Shown: positions 23,870 to 33,898, numbered from the stretch's first letter. The stretch: 64,000 nucleotides of DNA from Kuschelorhynchus macadamiae (GCA_030620095.1 JAUTXW010000139.1:1318501-1382500); one strand, 5' to 3'. Made by a program: numbers and translations. Notes: generated from the letters alone by a model not told the origin.

Positions 23870-25050
23870 TGAATTTAGGGATTTTTTACAACAACTCGAA
23901 GCACGGCAGTTTCCATTATATTGTGAGTGTTATGGAGACAGAAAAGCCGCACATGAGAAGGAACAGGATGTAACTTTAATTTCTCCCGTTACACCTACAG
24001 GAACTCAAGAGTACGCCTTTGCGAAGACTCTCGCAGAGCCCCTTAAGACATATTTTACTCCTGAACAACTGCCCAAGTAACTATTAAATAAACCAGCTGT
24101 ATTTTCAGCCGATTACCCGGATGACTCCCTGAATCAAGAGGAGGAGCTTACGCCCGATTTAGCTTACTTGAGTTCTTCACCTTCAAACCTTTATTTATGT
24201 GGAGAAAACACCTAAACCCTGCTTTAAACATGGGTTTTTCGCCTCGGCCCTAGAATAAGAGAGGGCCGTCCAAGATTTGATTGATGGGCTAAGCTTAGAG
24301 CTTGTTCCGAATGTGCCATACCCGAATTAACCAGAAAATGTATTGTCCTGCTCCCCAAAAGAGGACAACTCTCCCTGTTTTATCTTGGACCTCAGTATAG
24401 GGTCCATTTCGAAGGATTCTCGGATTTTTGGGTCATTAGCTTCACCCTCGTTACTGTCATGCGCCTTGTCAGTTCGCTCATCCTATTTGGTTCGGTCAGC
24501 ACCATCCCCTTGACTAGACAGAACAGGTCTTGAGAGACCTCCACTTCTCCGCAGCCCAGAAACCCTTAGAGATGTATCCAGGCCAAGTCCAGCCACCGAA
24601 CAACCTGATGGACGGTGTCCGGACCCTAACGTTCGGCTCCCAAGGGATCACGAAACCTTTTATTCTATTCAAAATCTTCACCCGGCGCCAGAGTGACCTT
24701 CAACGCTTCGTCCCTCAGCTGGACACCCTCCAGAGAGCTGCATTACCGGAATCAGTGGTCACACAGTAGCGACTCCTAGTAGCAAGAAAGTGGATATTTT
24801 TGGACGGTTTGACTTCAATATCCAGAACATGGTGTCCAGTCCTATGTCCACCCGATCTAGCCTCGAAAACGTGACCTCTGACGTGGTTTTTTCATACTCC
24901 ATCCAAGCCTGGAACACGGCGTCTCAGGTCATGTCCCTGTCCAGCCAGATCGGCAACATGGCTGTTAATTCCATGGCAAAGAGTCAAACCAGTAACAGCA
25001 TCTTCAGGAAGCTAAAATTGCATAATAAATACGCAAAAATAGTATTAATT
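23870..25050 (+). pseudogene. GC-richer decayed coding block, candidate endogenous viral element
   Basis: A plus-strand coding signal runs through at least four frame segments broken by stops: about 23880-24080, 24095-24210, 24530-24769 and 24790-25060. The pieces have balanced amino-acid composition and markedly higher GC than the surrounding 10 kb. The last two are 79 and 91 codons long and meet by frame change near 24775. I recognise no transposase, RT or host domain. The overall look resembles a structural protein of an insect-associated RNA virus, perhaps partiti-like, but this is an impression and not a match. A decayed retrogene is the alternative. No RT or integrase lies beside it. 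Confidence 0.45.
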
Positions 25051-25065
25051 TTTTGCATCATATAA

Positions 25066-25848
25066 TCGAATTTTGTTGTGAATAATAAATCAACTTTCTT
25101 AATCATTTATTATTTTTTAACTTAAAAATCTAAAAAATTAACTACTTCCGTAGTTTTTTAGTTTAAATAGGACCCTGTATATTTTTCATAAGAAATATAC
25201 TATTATTATTATAAATATTAATTTTTCATAAGAAATATACCAACTGCAAATAAAATTTTCACAAAAAATTGTTGAGTTTTCTATTTTCTAAATAAAATTA
25301 AAAGTGCGTATCGCAAAGCACTGAAAAAATCCCGACTCCAAAGAAGGAGAGAGTTTTTCAGCTCTTGGCTCATAGCCGTATAATTAAAATTGAAAGAACA
25401 GTAGAAATGAAGTAACAATCATCAGGGAATGTAAAAAAAGGAGTCACTACTTACAAAGATATAAGAAAATTAACTTACTGGAATAAATTTCCAGAGATAA
25501 AACAAATCGTTGAAATATCGACAGTCTTGGATAATTACAGACATAAAAACATATTAGATAAAGCCAAAAATTATTTGGACTGCAAACAGATCGTGCGAAA
25601 AAAATGTTAAGGATATATTTAAAAAAGCTATCTAAAGAGACATCTTCTATGGCGGTTTTTTGTCAGCTCTTCTATCTTGTCTGTAGCCACCTTCATTAAA
25701 CCGTATGCTAAACTAAACAAATTATTCACCAAAAATTAGGCTTAACTACAGTGCTCAATAATTATTGTCAAATAGTTCAGAGTGACATGGGTATGGAGTT
25801 TTATTTGGTTAAGTGAGCTACAGTTGTACACGTTACCGTTGTGACACA
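25066..25848. other. Spacer with possible short coding remnant
   Basis: A 25-bp word (tttttcataagaaatatac) is duplicated at about 25182 and 25223. Frame-open sequence of about 50 codons around 25430-25600 has a non-random look but no motif. Confidence 0.4.
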
Positions 25849-25850
25849 TA

Positions 25851-26225
25851 CAGGGCTATTTTTTATAATTTGCCATCACCAGAGAGGCTTATTTTTTCAA
25901 GATACAAAGAAAGTTGTAGGGAATTTCCTAAAGATTTACATGGCGGCAATTTTAAAAACAAAAGATGATCAGAAAATCACTAAATCACCATCAACTTTGT
26001 TATTTCAAATGGGACACCTTGTATTTTTTTACATTTTTAGATTCTCCCCTTTCCAAAAATATAAAATTTATCTATATTCGGAACAGTAGTTTTTAACTTA
26101 TTCCACTTTAAACTTACCACATATGACAATTTCACAGATATGCAGCCATATTTAAATCGTGGTACCTATGAAATTATGAAATCGCTATAACCATGGAATG
26201 CCACCAACAAAAACAAAACACTTAC
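25851..26225 (+). repeat. Left terminal inverted repeat of the mariner-type element
   Basis: Pairs with 33899-34309. An open frame through this arm and another through its partner encode similar peptides only because both read the same repeat. They are not genes. Confidence 0.8.
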
Positions 26226-26295
26226 TTTTATTACTTTTATTCGTAAGTAAAATATTTTATTGATTTTACGGAAAATAAAATTAATAAAATCTAAT

Positions 26296-26990
26296 ATGCA
26301 ATTTACCGAAGAAGAAAAACTAAAAACTCTTCAACTTTAATTCTCAAATGCTAATAATGCGTTAATTGCAGTGCGATAATATAGGTTGCTATATCCTGGT
26401 ACAAGTGTTCCCTCAAAAAAAATGTTGCATATATAGTAAATAACCACGCACAAAGAAAATCCTTGCAGAAGCAAAAAATCCAAGCAGATCGAAACGAGTG
26501 CAACTATTAACCAACGCCTCCACTTCTCTGAGGATATGCTGACCAGACTGAGGCAAGATATGCTGTTATTTAAAAGGACTTTGTGATCTGATTAGGCTTG
26601 TTTTACCACAACCGGAATGTTTAATAGAAAAAACAAGCACCATTGGGCAACAAAAAGTCCACATGTAATTGAAGATCGAAAGAGACAAGGGCGTAAGTCA
26701 ATAAATGTGTGGTGCGGCATCTTGGGAAACCAAATTATTGGTCCGATATTTATTGAGGGTATATTAACGGGGGAACGATATTTAAATTTATTAAATAATG
26801 AAATTGAGCGTTTTTTGGAGCAGCTTCCTCTAAACACTTATAACCAAATAACCAACATTCGAGAGGTCACAGATTTTTTAAATGCTCAATAAAATTTGTG
26901 GATTGGCAAATATCTTACACGACCTTCCACCTTTGGACAATTTTTTGTGGGGATACCTAAAGGATAAAGTGTATGGATAATGGAGCGGGT
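26296..26990 (+). pseudogene. IS630/mariner-type transposase, decayed
   Basis: Starts at 26296 with Met-Gln-Phe-Thr-Glu-Glu-Glu and a helix-turn-helix-like segment broken by stops. The clearest block (26617-26892) has Phe-Asn-Arg-Lys-Asn, then His-Val-Ile and Asn-Val-Trp-Cys-Gly-Ile-Leu-Gly. It continues with Ile-Ile-Gly-Pro-Ile-Phe-Ile-Glu-Gly and Tyr-Leu-Asn-Leu-Leu, the middle of the DDE domain in this family. The block carrying the second catalytic aspartate (Gln-Gln-Asp-Gly-Ala type) is deleted. A frameshifted Trp-Ile-Gly-Lys ... Tyr-Leu-Lys-Asp tail follows at about 26895-26975. Not functional. Confidence 0.8.
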
Positions 26991-27080
26991 TACGTAAATA
27001 GGCTGTAAAAATAGAAAAAATACTAATTCGTAGTTCTTGTTTTGTTTTTGTTGGTTCGTTTGTTTGTTATCGTTGTATTA

Positions 27081-27081
<1 letters not shown>

Positions 27082-27134
<53 letters not shown>
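27082..27134. repeat. (TA)n tract used as Gypsy target
   Basis: About 53 bp of TA repeats end exactly where the 5' LTR begins. The same AT-type sequence (ATATATAAT) continues after the 3' LTR, so the retrotransposon inserted within a TA-rich tract. Confidence 0.9.
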
Positions 27135-27138
<4 letters not shown>

Positions 27139-27448
27139 AGGAATATTAAAATAATCTTCGTAACCAAATCGAAAGATACCTCTGACTAATCATTTTTTTG
27201 TTTATTATATAAGAAATCCGATAAGGTGAGCCGCTATCGGTCGTGCGGACTTCACTTCGGGGAGGAATCTAGCACGCTCGTGTTATAAGCTGCTCAAATT
27301 ATTTCGTTTGATTTGTTTCGATACTTAAGTTGTGTACGCTTATAGAAACTGTTGTTCAAGTTAATATTGTAATATATAGTGTGTAGTTATACTGTATGTA
27401 ATACAGAGGGTGTCTGTAATAATTAATTTTTCGGTAATTTTTCTAACA
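27135..27448 (+). repeat. 5' LTR
   Basis: Starts TGTTAGGAATATT and ends TTTTTCTAACA, so it has TGTTAG...CTAACA inverted tips. It is 314 bp, about 20 bp longer than the 3' LTR because of extra sequence after GAGGGTGTC. Confidence 0.92.
27206..27213 (+). promoter_or_regulatory. Probable TATA box in 5' LTR
   Basis: TATATAAG at 27206, repeated at 33631 in the 3' LTR. It lies about 70 bp inside the LTR, a plausible U3 position for the retrotransposon promoter. Confidence 0.45.
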
Positions 27449-28761
27449 TCAGAATTGGGCTTACCCACGAACACAGTAAGTAATATCGATTTTAAAGTTT
27501 ATTGTAATTAGATATTTGATGTTTGGAATGTTAAAGAAAAATAATACACCTTTTCTCTGAATACTGTGCAAAGTTGCGTAATAATGAGCAATAATATGAA
27601 CACGTATATAAATATTCAAAGGGATATCTGCCAACTGCGATATTTCACAAAGGTTCGGAGACAGCCGACTTAATTATTTTTTTTAAATGATTACCTTATT
27701 TGACATAGCTTTGTTTACATTGATGGTATTTAAAGACGGTGTCCTAATAACGATATTAATCACTTCAATTTAAATGAACATTATTTTATATGTAAAAGGC
27801 ATTTGCTTGCTGCATTGCGTTAAATGTAATTGCAACTAATGAAGGAAATTTAAAGAGAGGAAGTGGCAATGGATTGATTAAGTGAAAGATTGTTTACGAA
27901 TTCGGGATTTCAACACTGACAAAAATTGTTCCGATCCAAAAATCATTATTTTGTTAAAATAAAAAAAAAATGATTTTTTTTTTGTATAATTTATTTTATA
28001 TCTGGCAAATTGCATTGCTTAAAAGGGATTATTTCAATGCTAAAAAAAAAAAAAAAGAATTTATTTTGCCTTTCTTCATAAAATTATAATGTAAGATTAA
28101 ACTTTAATCATTTTACATTTTTATATGTATTAATTCACACCCGATATTAATAAGCCTTAATTGCAATTTTTAGGGATTTGTTCAGTCAAAGAATTAGTTT
28201 GCAATCATTTCAATTTTTAGTCAGATTTTTTTTTGTGTTGTGATAAATTTAACATTAGACAAAAAAATAAATAAATTAAATCGAATCTATTGCTACGCGA
28301 AATGACCAATCCTCTGTTACCCAGTTTTCTTAATTTTTATAAAATTTAGTTAAATCAATTTTTAGCATCATTATTCCTTTTGAAGGCTTCGTTTTGTTAC
28401 AAAAAGTTAGCTGACTGTTATTTTCCTCGAACATAGAACTAGTTCATTGTTCGAAGGGTGTTTTGGTTGGTTGGGTTAGGTTGCTGAATAAATTTCCAAC
28501 TGCTTTATTGATTGAGAGATTGTGATTTTTTGTTTGTTTGTTTCATATTGGAGATAGATAAGCCTGGTTAATTTAATAATAATAATTTAAATATTAATAG
28601 TAATGTTTAATGTAGATAAAATATTTTATTTTAATTCATTTTATTCACTTTTGATTTAAAAAATAAATAAATAAGAATATTAGTATTAAAAAAAAAAAGT
28701 AAGTATAGAAAGTGCACCGTTTACATCGCTTGTTTTTCTTTTAATGTTATAGTAATTTAAA
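27449..28761 (+). other. Long untranslated leader, possible intron
   Basis: About 1.3 kb of AT-rich, stop-rich sequence separates the LTR from gag. A consensus donor GTAAGT begins at 27476, just past the expected primer-binding region. A plausible acceptor TTATAG ends at 28752, nine bases before the gag ATG. A 1,277-bp leader intron is therefore possible. The primer-binding site is not obvious: the sequence right after the LTR is TCAGAATTGGGC. Confidence 0.45.
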
Positions 28762-29184
28762 ATGGAGGATTTGCTATCCGAGCTGGTAAAAGCAATAAAA
28801 TCAGCTAAAACTAGCCCTGAGCAAGTGGATCTACCAATTTTTAAACCAGATTCTACTGATGCAAAAAAATGGTTGGCCGAGATAGCCGACATCAAAGCTG
28901 AATGTGAGTGGTCTGATCAGCAGACTTTGGTTAGGTTGGGGCGTTTTCTAACTGGAGTGTCAAAGATCTGGTTTGATTTGTGGTCTCCTGATACGCGGTC
29001 GTGGGAAACCTTTCAACGCGAGTTTTTAGAGGCCTTTCCGCCAAAGAAAAATCTGGGACGACTACTGTCAGAAGCTGCTGAATTTTCAAGCGATCGTTGT
29101 AACACTTACGAAACATACATTTTTCAGAAAACTGGAATGTTAAGAAACCTAAGAGCCAATTGGAAAGAAACATTGTTGAGCTAA
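28762..29184 (+). CDS. gag: Gag N-terminal part (frame broken)
   Basis: ATG at 28762 opens a 140-codon frame. Residues 68-100 show the retrotransposon Gag capsid signature: Trp-Phe-Asp-Leu-Trp, then Ser-Trp-Glu-Thr-Phe, Phe-Leu-Glu-Ala-Phe-Pro. The frame ends early after a Leu-Arg-Ala-Asn-Trp-Lys-Glu segment. The natural continuation, Asn-Ile-Val-Glu-Leu-Ile, is in the -1 frame from about 29160, consistent with loss of one base near 29175. Because the break lies upstream of the zinc knuckles, I take it as a mutation rather than programmed frameshifting. Confidence 0.88.
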   Translation: MEDLLSELVKAIKSAKTSPEQVDLPIFKPDSTDAKKWLAEIADIKAECEWSDQQTLVRLGRFLTGVSKIWFDLWSPDTRSWETFQREFLEAFPPKKNLGRLLSEAAEFSSDRCNTYETYIFQKTGMLRNLRANWKETLLS

Positions 29185-31010
29185 TTATACATGGGATTAA
29201 AGAGAAAGAGGTGCAAACCACAGCTACCAATTTAAATTTTGAAAAAATCTCCGATTTGTTAGGTTTTCTTGGATCGATAACTAAACGTCAGTCGCAACCT
29301 GAAAAGCGATTTGCTCAATCTCATTTAGGAAATACGTTCCATAGTGAACCTTCAAGAAAACGTCCGAGGGAAAATTACGATGAGTCACAAGAAGCTAGAA
29401 AATTCAATACTAAGCTGACTTGTTATCGTTGCGGAAAAACTGGGCATATTCAAAGGTCCTGCTATGAAAAAATAAAAGCTTCAACCTCTACCGAGAAAAG
29501 ACCCTCTACTGAAACACAAGTAAAGAACAGTAATTGTTCCTTTTGTGCGAAAACGGGACATACCGTCGATGAATGTTTTATACGAAAAAATATAGAAAAA
29601 CGCAAAAAAGTGAATTTTTGCAGCACGGGCAAAGATTCGATGTGTGAGAAGTTTGAGTTGGATGGTTATGGCTTGTTCGGAATTATAGATACTGGAGCAG
29701 ATGTATCATTAATTGCCGAACGTCATTTGACAAAATTTGAAAACAAAAGTTCAAACTGTGATCTGATTATTTCTGGAATTCTGGATGGAAACCTTACAAT
29801 TAAAAAGGAAATCAAAGCGACTTTAAAAATTGGCGATGTTACTACCGATATTATGTTCCATGTAGTTCCAAATTATGTTCTTGAACATGATGCTATCATT
29901 GGGCGCAATCTCTGCAACGATCTCGAAATTTTTACAATTACAGATCATAACGGCACGCGTGTCATCCGCAGCAAAACCGCGAAGATATTTCGAATTATGC
30001 CAGAGACTATTCAAGAACTGATAAATGTTCCAGACATTTACCGTCCTAAAATCGCCTCTTTATTAGCAGAATTTCCAGAGCTGACCCCTACGGATGGATT
30101 TCTTCCCAAAGTAAATAATGCAACTTTGAAAATAAGGCTCATGGATGAATTTGTTGTCAATCGTAATCCGTATCGTTTAGCAGTTAATGAGAGACAAGCT
30201 GTGCGCGAAATTGTCCAAGAACTTCTGACGAAAAATATTGTTAGAGAAAGTGAGTCTCCATTTGCCAGCCCGATTATTTTGGTCAAGAAAAAAGAGGGAC
30301 CGTACAGAATGTGTGTGGACTATAAAGAACTCAATGCGCACACCGTAAAAGATAAGTTTCCTCTTCCGTTGATTGACGACCAACTCGACCGTTTAGGAAA
30401 AGGCCGTATCTTTACTTCGCTTGACATGTCTGCTGGTTTTCACCAAATTCCAATTGATGAAGGTTCGATCGAAAAAACAGCCTTCGTGACACCTGATGGA
30501 CATTTCGAGTACCTAAGAATGCCGTTTGGTTTGGCCAACGCTCCTTCCGTATTTCAGCGATCCATTAATAAAGTTCTTGGGCAGCTCAAGGATGACGTAG
30601 CGCTAGTTTATTTAGACGACATTCTTATACCATCCCAAACAATTGAAGATTCTTTAGAATCACTAAGGCTGGTTTTTAGAGCTCTACAACAAGCTGGATT
30701 TTCTTTAAATTTAAGAAAATGTTACTTTTTGCAAGACAAGCTTGAGTACCTGGGAAGGGAAATATCTGCAGAGGGAATACGACCAGGCTCTCGCAAAGTA
30801 GAGGCACTTTTAAACGCACCCACTCCAACGTCGGTTAAACAAGTCAGGCAATTTATGGGCCTGGCTGGATATTTCAGGAAATTCATACCGGAATTCGCAA
30901 CAAGAACTGCGTGCATCACCAAGCTGACCCGTGCTAATGAGCCATTTTCATGGACTAGTGAGCAAGAGGTTGCCAGAAGGTATGTTATGGACCACTTGAC
31001 TTCTTTCTAG
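29160..31010 (+). CDS. pol: Gag C-terminus, protease and reverse transcriptase
   Basis: This 616-codon frame has no ATG start of its own and continues gag. Residues 88-101 form a CCHC zinc knuckle (Cys-x2-Cys-x4-His-x4-Cys), and a second CCHC is at 126-139. The aspartic protease site Asp-Thr-Gly-Ala is at 177-180. RT motifs follow: Leu-Asp-Met-Ser-Ala-Gly-Phe near 421 and Tyr-Leu-Asp-Asp at 484-487, then the connection to RNase H. It ends at a stop caused by one extra T in a TTCTTTCTAGA context around 31003-31010. The following RNase H frame starts immediately. Gag packages RNA, PR processes the polyprotein and RT makes cDNA in the particle. Confidence 0.95.
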   Translation: MERNIVELIIHGIKEKEVQTTATNLNFEKISDLLGFLGSITKRQSQPEKRFAQSHLGNTFHSEPSRKRPRENYDESQEARKFNTKLTCYRCGKTGHIQRSCYEKIKASTSTEKRPSTETQVKNSNCSFCAKTGHTVDECFIRKNIEKRKKVNFCSTGKDSMCEKFELDGYGLFGIIDTGADVSLIAERHLTKFENKSSNCDLIISGILDGNLTIKKEIKATLKIGDVTTDIMFHVVPNYVLEHDAIIGRNLCNDLEIFTITDHNGTRVIRSKTAKIFRIMPETIQELINVPDIYRPKIASLLAEFPELTPTDGFLPKVNNATLKIRLMDEFVVNRNPYRLAVNERQAVREIVQELLTKNIVRESESPFASPIILVKKKEGPYRMCVDYKELNAHTVKDKFPLPLIDDQLDRLGKGRIFTSLDMSAGFHQIPIDEGSIEKTAFVTPDGHFEYLRMPFGLANAPSVFQRSINKVLGQLKDDVALVYLDDILIPSQTIEDSLESLRLVFRALQQAGFSLNLRKCYFLQDKLEYLGREISAEGIRPGSRKVEALLNAPTPTSVKQVRQFMGLAGYFRKFIPEFATRTACITKLTRANEPFSWTSEQEVARRYVMDHLTSF

Positions 31011-31017
31011 ACCATTA

Positions 31018-32748
31018 TTGACTATCTTTGATCCTGTCCTACCAACCGAACTTCACACGGACGCCAGTACAATTGGATATGGGGGTATACTAATACAAAA
31101 GCAAGAGGGAAACACCCGGGTTATTGGATATTTTAGCAAGCGTACCTCAAAATATGAAGAACATTATCATTCTTACGAGTTGGAGACTCTTGCCGTTGTT
31201 AACTCTCTCCGATATTTTCGTGTTTACCTTTTAGGAATTCACTTCACATTGGTCACAGATTGCAACGCAATAAAATCTACAGCAACCAAGAAAGATATTT
31301 TACCCCGAGTGGCCAGATGGTGGATCTATATGCAAGATTTCAATTTCTCCATAATATACCGCAAGGGCAGCTCATTGCCTCATGTAGATTACTTAAGTCG
31401 CAATCCAATAATACGCCGTGTAAATGCCAAGGAAAATAATTGGCTCTATGTAGAGCAGAGAGGCGACTCAGAAATTCTTCAGTTAATCAACGATGCAAAG
31501 GAGGGTCGCATTGATAGAACCCGTTATGTTGTTATAAATGGGATATTGCACTACGTTCTAAACTCTCCTGAAGGTAAAAGTACAAAGCCATTTGTTCCAA
31601 GACAAAGCCGACTTGGATTATTGCGAATTTTCCATGATGAACAATGTCACGTGGGCACTGCAAAAACTCGTGAACTCATACAGAAACATTTTTGGTTTCC
31701 ACGACTCAGATCATTTGTCGAGAAATATATTAAACATTGTTTAATTTGCGCTATCAAAAAGACACGAACAGGGCCATTACAAGGCTTTATAACGAATGTT
31801 GAAAAGCCGCAAGCACCGATGCAAATTCTACACGCTGATTGTTTGGGTCCACTAATGAAATCCACTGAAGGATACAAGCACATACTAGTTCTAGTAGATG
31901 CTTTCACAAAATACTGTTTTCTACAACCACTCAAAACGGTAAAAGCCGAAGAGACTCAAGGAGCATTTCAGTCGTTCATTGCTCTGTTTGGAACACCCAC
32001 CCAAATTATAATGGATGCTGGTACCAACTTTAAAAACCTAAGCTTACCCGAATTCTTGGAAACCCTTGGTATCACCTATCATTATACAACACCTGATATT
32101 CATCGCTCCAATGGGCAGGTGGAACGCTACATGAGGACTTTAATGAACTTAATTAGAATTGAGACTAAGGTAAATACAGAATGGCCGAAGACACTTTGGA
32201 AGATCCAACTAGTGTTAAATACCACAATTCAAAAATCCACTCAGACTAAACCGTTAAGAGCACTTATAGGAATCGACGGATCTACGCCGCTTATCCAAAG
32301 TCTGTTAAACAATTTAAATAAAGACATGCATCCCATAAGAAATATGGAATTGGACAGAAAACGAATAAATGACCACTTAGAAAAAATCCAAAACGCTAAA
32401 GTAGACAGAAATAGAAGGCGCCGAAATACCATTAGTTTCGTCAAGGGAGATTTTGTTCTTATGCATAGAGATGAAATAATGCATAAAGGAAAGCTCGATT
32501 ATGAATTTCAAGGTCCATTTGAAGTAATGGGTGTCACTTCCGAAGGCCGTTACGAGTTGAGGAGAGTGGGGAAAACTACACTAACAAAAGCTGCCAAGGA
32601 ACAACTTCGAGGATGGCCAAAAGACTGGTCGCTTACAATGGACATGCCTGAATTGCTTGACATATTGGAAAATGATGTAAGGTCAGTACAAACATTCATA
32701 TTGAGCCATGTTAGGAATAATAAAATAATGTATAACCTGGTGTATTAG
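31018..32748 (+). CDS. pol: RNase H and integrase
   Basis: RNase H catalytic residues are visible at Asp15 (His-Thr-Asp-Ala-Ser), Glu54 and Asp81. The integrase zinc-binding His206, His211, Cys241 and Cys244 precede the DDE core at Asp274, Asp333 and Glu369, with 35 residues between the last two as in retroviral-type integrases. A Gly-Pro-Phe motif near residue 500 matches the GPY/F module of Gypsy integrases. The frame as read stops at 32748. A better C-terminus may be reached by splicing from 32681 to 33471. It is out of frame with the RT part by one base. Confidence 0.95.
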   Translation: MTIFDPVLPTELHTDASTIGYGGILIQKQEGNTRVIGYFSKRTSKYEEHYHSYELETLAVVNSLRYFRVYLLGIHFTLVTDCNAIKSTATKKDILPRVARWWIYMQDFNFSIIYRKGSSLPHVDYLSRNPIIRRVNAKENNWLYVEQRGDSEILQLINDAKEGRIDRTRYVVINGILHYVLNSPEGKSTKPFVPRQSRLGLLRIFHDEQCHVGTAKTRELIQKHFWFPRLRSFVEKYIKHCLICAIKKTRTGPLQGFITNVEKPQAPMQILHADCLGPLMKSTEGYKHILVLVDAFTKYCFLQPLKTVKAEETQGAFQSFIALFGTPTQIIMDAGTNFKNLSLPEFLETLGITYHYTTPDIHRSNGQVERYMRTLMNLIRIETKVNTEWPKTLWKIQLVLNTTIQKSTQTKPLRALIGIDGSTPLIQSLLNNLNKDMHPIRNMELDRKRINDHLEKIQNAKVDRNRRRRNTISFVKGDFVLMHRDEIMHKGKLDYEFQGPFEVMGVTSEGRYELRRVGKTTLTKAAKEQLRGWPKDWSLTMDMPELLDILENDVRSVQTFILSHVRNNKIMYNLVY

Positions 32749-33470
32749 TGTAGTTTTGTTAACGTTCTAATGCTCGTACGCTTTACGAGTGTTAAAATGC
32801 TTGTACGCTTTGCACAGTGTAAAACGTTCAAATGCTTGTACGCTTTACGTTTATTTATTCGTGTGTGTTAAAATGCTTGTACGCTTTACACAGTGTAAAA
32901 CGTTGAAATGCTCGTACGCTTTACGTTTATTTATTTGTTGTGCGTTGAAATGCTTGTACGCTTTACACAGTAAAACGTTTAAATGCTTGTACGCTTTACG
33001 TTTATTTATAGGTGTGTTAAAATGCTCGTACGCTTTACACAGTGTAAAACGTTCAAATGCTTGTACGCTTTACGTTTATTTATTTGTGTGTTAAAATGCT
33101 TGTACGCTTTGCACAGTGTAAAGCGTTCAAATGCTTGTACGCTTTACGCTTATTTATTTGTGTGTGTTAAAATGCTTGTACGCTTTACACAGTGTAAAAC
33201 GTTCAAATGCTTGTACGCTTTACGTTTATTTATTTGTATGTGTTGAAATGCTCGTACGCTTTACACAGTGTAGAACGTTGAACTGCTCGTACGCTTTACG
33301 TTTATTTACTTGTTGAGTATTAAAATGCTCTTTCGCTTTGCACTGTGTAAAGTGTCCAAAAGCGCTCTATGCCTGTTTGCTGTTTAAAATCTTTACGCCT
33401 AATGATGAATGAAGGAATATCTGTGTCCTGTAGTTTGCATTACAAATAAATCAAACTCTCATTATTTCAG
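32682..33470 (+). other. Candidate intron in the 3' part of pol
   Basis: AAG|GTCAGT at 32681/32682 is a near-consensus donor and ATTATTTCAG|T at 33470/33471 a good acceptor. Joining them keeps the pol frame (phase 2) and adds an acidic tail ending at 33519. The sequence after 33471 looks like the typical acidic C-terminal tail of Gypsy Pol. The 789-bp segment contains the entire tandem-repeat array. Confidence 0.5.
32765..33362 (+). repeat. Eight-unit tandem array, 72-77 bp period
   Basis: Eight units, each with TGC(T/C)(T/C)GTACGCTTTAC twice, a near-perfect palindrome TTTACACAGTGTAAA and a TTTATTTATTTGTGTG link. Unit centres are near 32815, 32891, 32968, 33040, 33114, 33190, 33266 and 33343. 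Cysteine- and leucine-rich open frames here are artefacts of the repeat. Confidence 0.95.
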
Positions 33471-33519
33471 TGACAACGAGAGTACCACAGAACCTGTTGA
33501 CGAAGATGCAGTAGAATAA
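33471..33519 (+). CDS. pol: Probable C-terminal exon of pol
   Basis: Short acidic reading frame (Asp-Asn-Glu-Ser-Thr-Thr-Glu-Pro-Val-Asp-Glu) ending in TAA at 33517. Beyond the stop, the same frame reads Asp-Ser-Glu-Ser-Glu-Val-Leu-Ala-Gly up to the LTR. That resembles the degraded end of a longer ancestral tail. It is used only if the candidate intron is spliced or absent. Confidence 0.45.
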
Positions 33520-33559
33520 GCTTAGGACTCCGAGAGCGAAGTCCTAGCAGGATTGGCCG

Positions 33560-33854
33560 TGTTAGGAATATTAAAATAATCTTCGTAACCAAATCGAAAG
33601 ATACCTCTGACTAATCATTTTTTTGTTTATTATATAAGAAATCCGATAAGGTGAGCCGCTATCGCTCGTGCGGACTTCACTTCGGGGAGGAATCTAGCAC
33701 GCTCGTGTTATAAGCTGCTCAAATTATTTCGTTTGATTTGTTTCGATACTTAAGTTGTGTACGCTTATAGAAACTGTTGTTCAAGTTAATATTGTAATAT
33801 ATAGTGTGTAGTTATATTGTATGTAATACAGAGGGTGTCATAATTTTTCTAACA
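33560..33854 (+). repeat. 3' LTR
   Basis: 295 bp, nearly identical to the 5' LTR. Substitutions: CGCTCG for CGGTCG, and ATATTGTA for ATACTGTA. It lacks about 20 bp near its end. A clear polypurine tract is not visible; the bases before it are GATTGGCCG. Confidence 0.92.
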
Positions 33855-33898
33855 ATATATAATTACATTAAATATATTTTTTTTTACAAATTACTGTT

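Larger units (their letters stand above)
27135..33854 (+). mobile_element. Gypsy LTR retrotransposon, nearly complete
   Basis: LTR - leader - gag - pol (protease, RT, RNase H, integrase) - tandem repeats - LTR, 6,720 bp in all. Domain order PR-RT-RH-IN identifies Ty3/Gypsy. No envelope ORF is present. The 4-bp duplication ATAT flanks both LTRs (27131-27134 and 33855-33858). The LTRs differ by two substitutions and one indel of about 20 bp, so the insertion is recent. Two single-base frame breaks, one in gag and one between RT and RNase H, disable the copy. Confidence 0.93.

Noticed and set aside
25841..26089. 82-codon frame similar to one at 34138-34323
   Set aside because: Similarity is due to the two inverted repeat arms of one transposon, not to a gene family.
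32789..33316. Three overlapping Leu/Cys-rich open frames after pol
   Set aside because: They follow the 76-bp tandem repeat, whose unit happens to lack stops in these frames.
32765..33362. CRISPR-like array
   Set aside because: Units are contiguous tandem copies without unique spacers, and the genome is eukaryotic.
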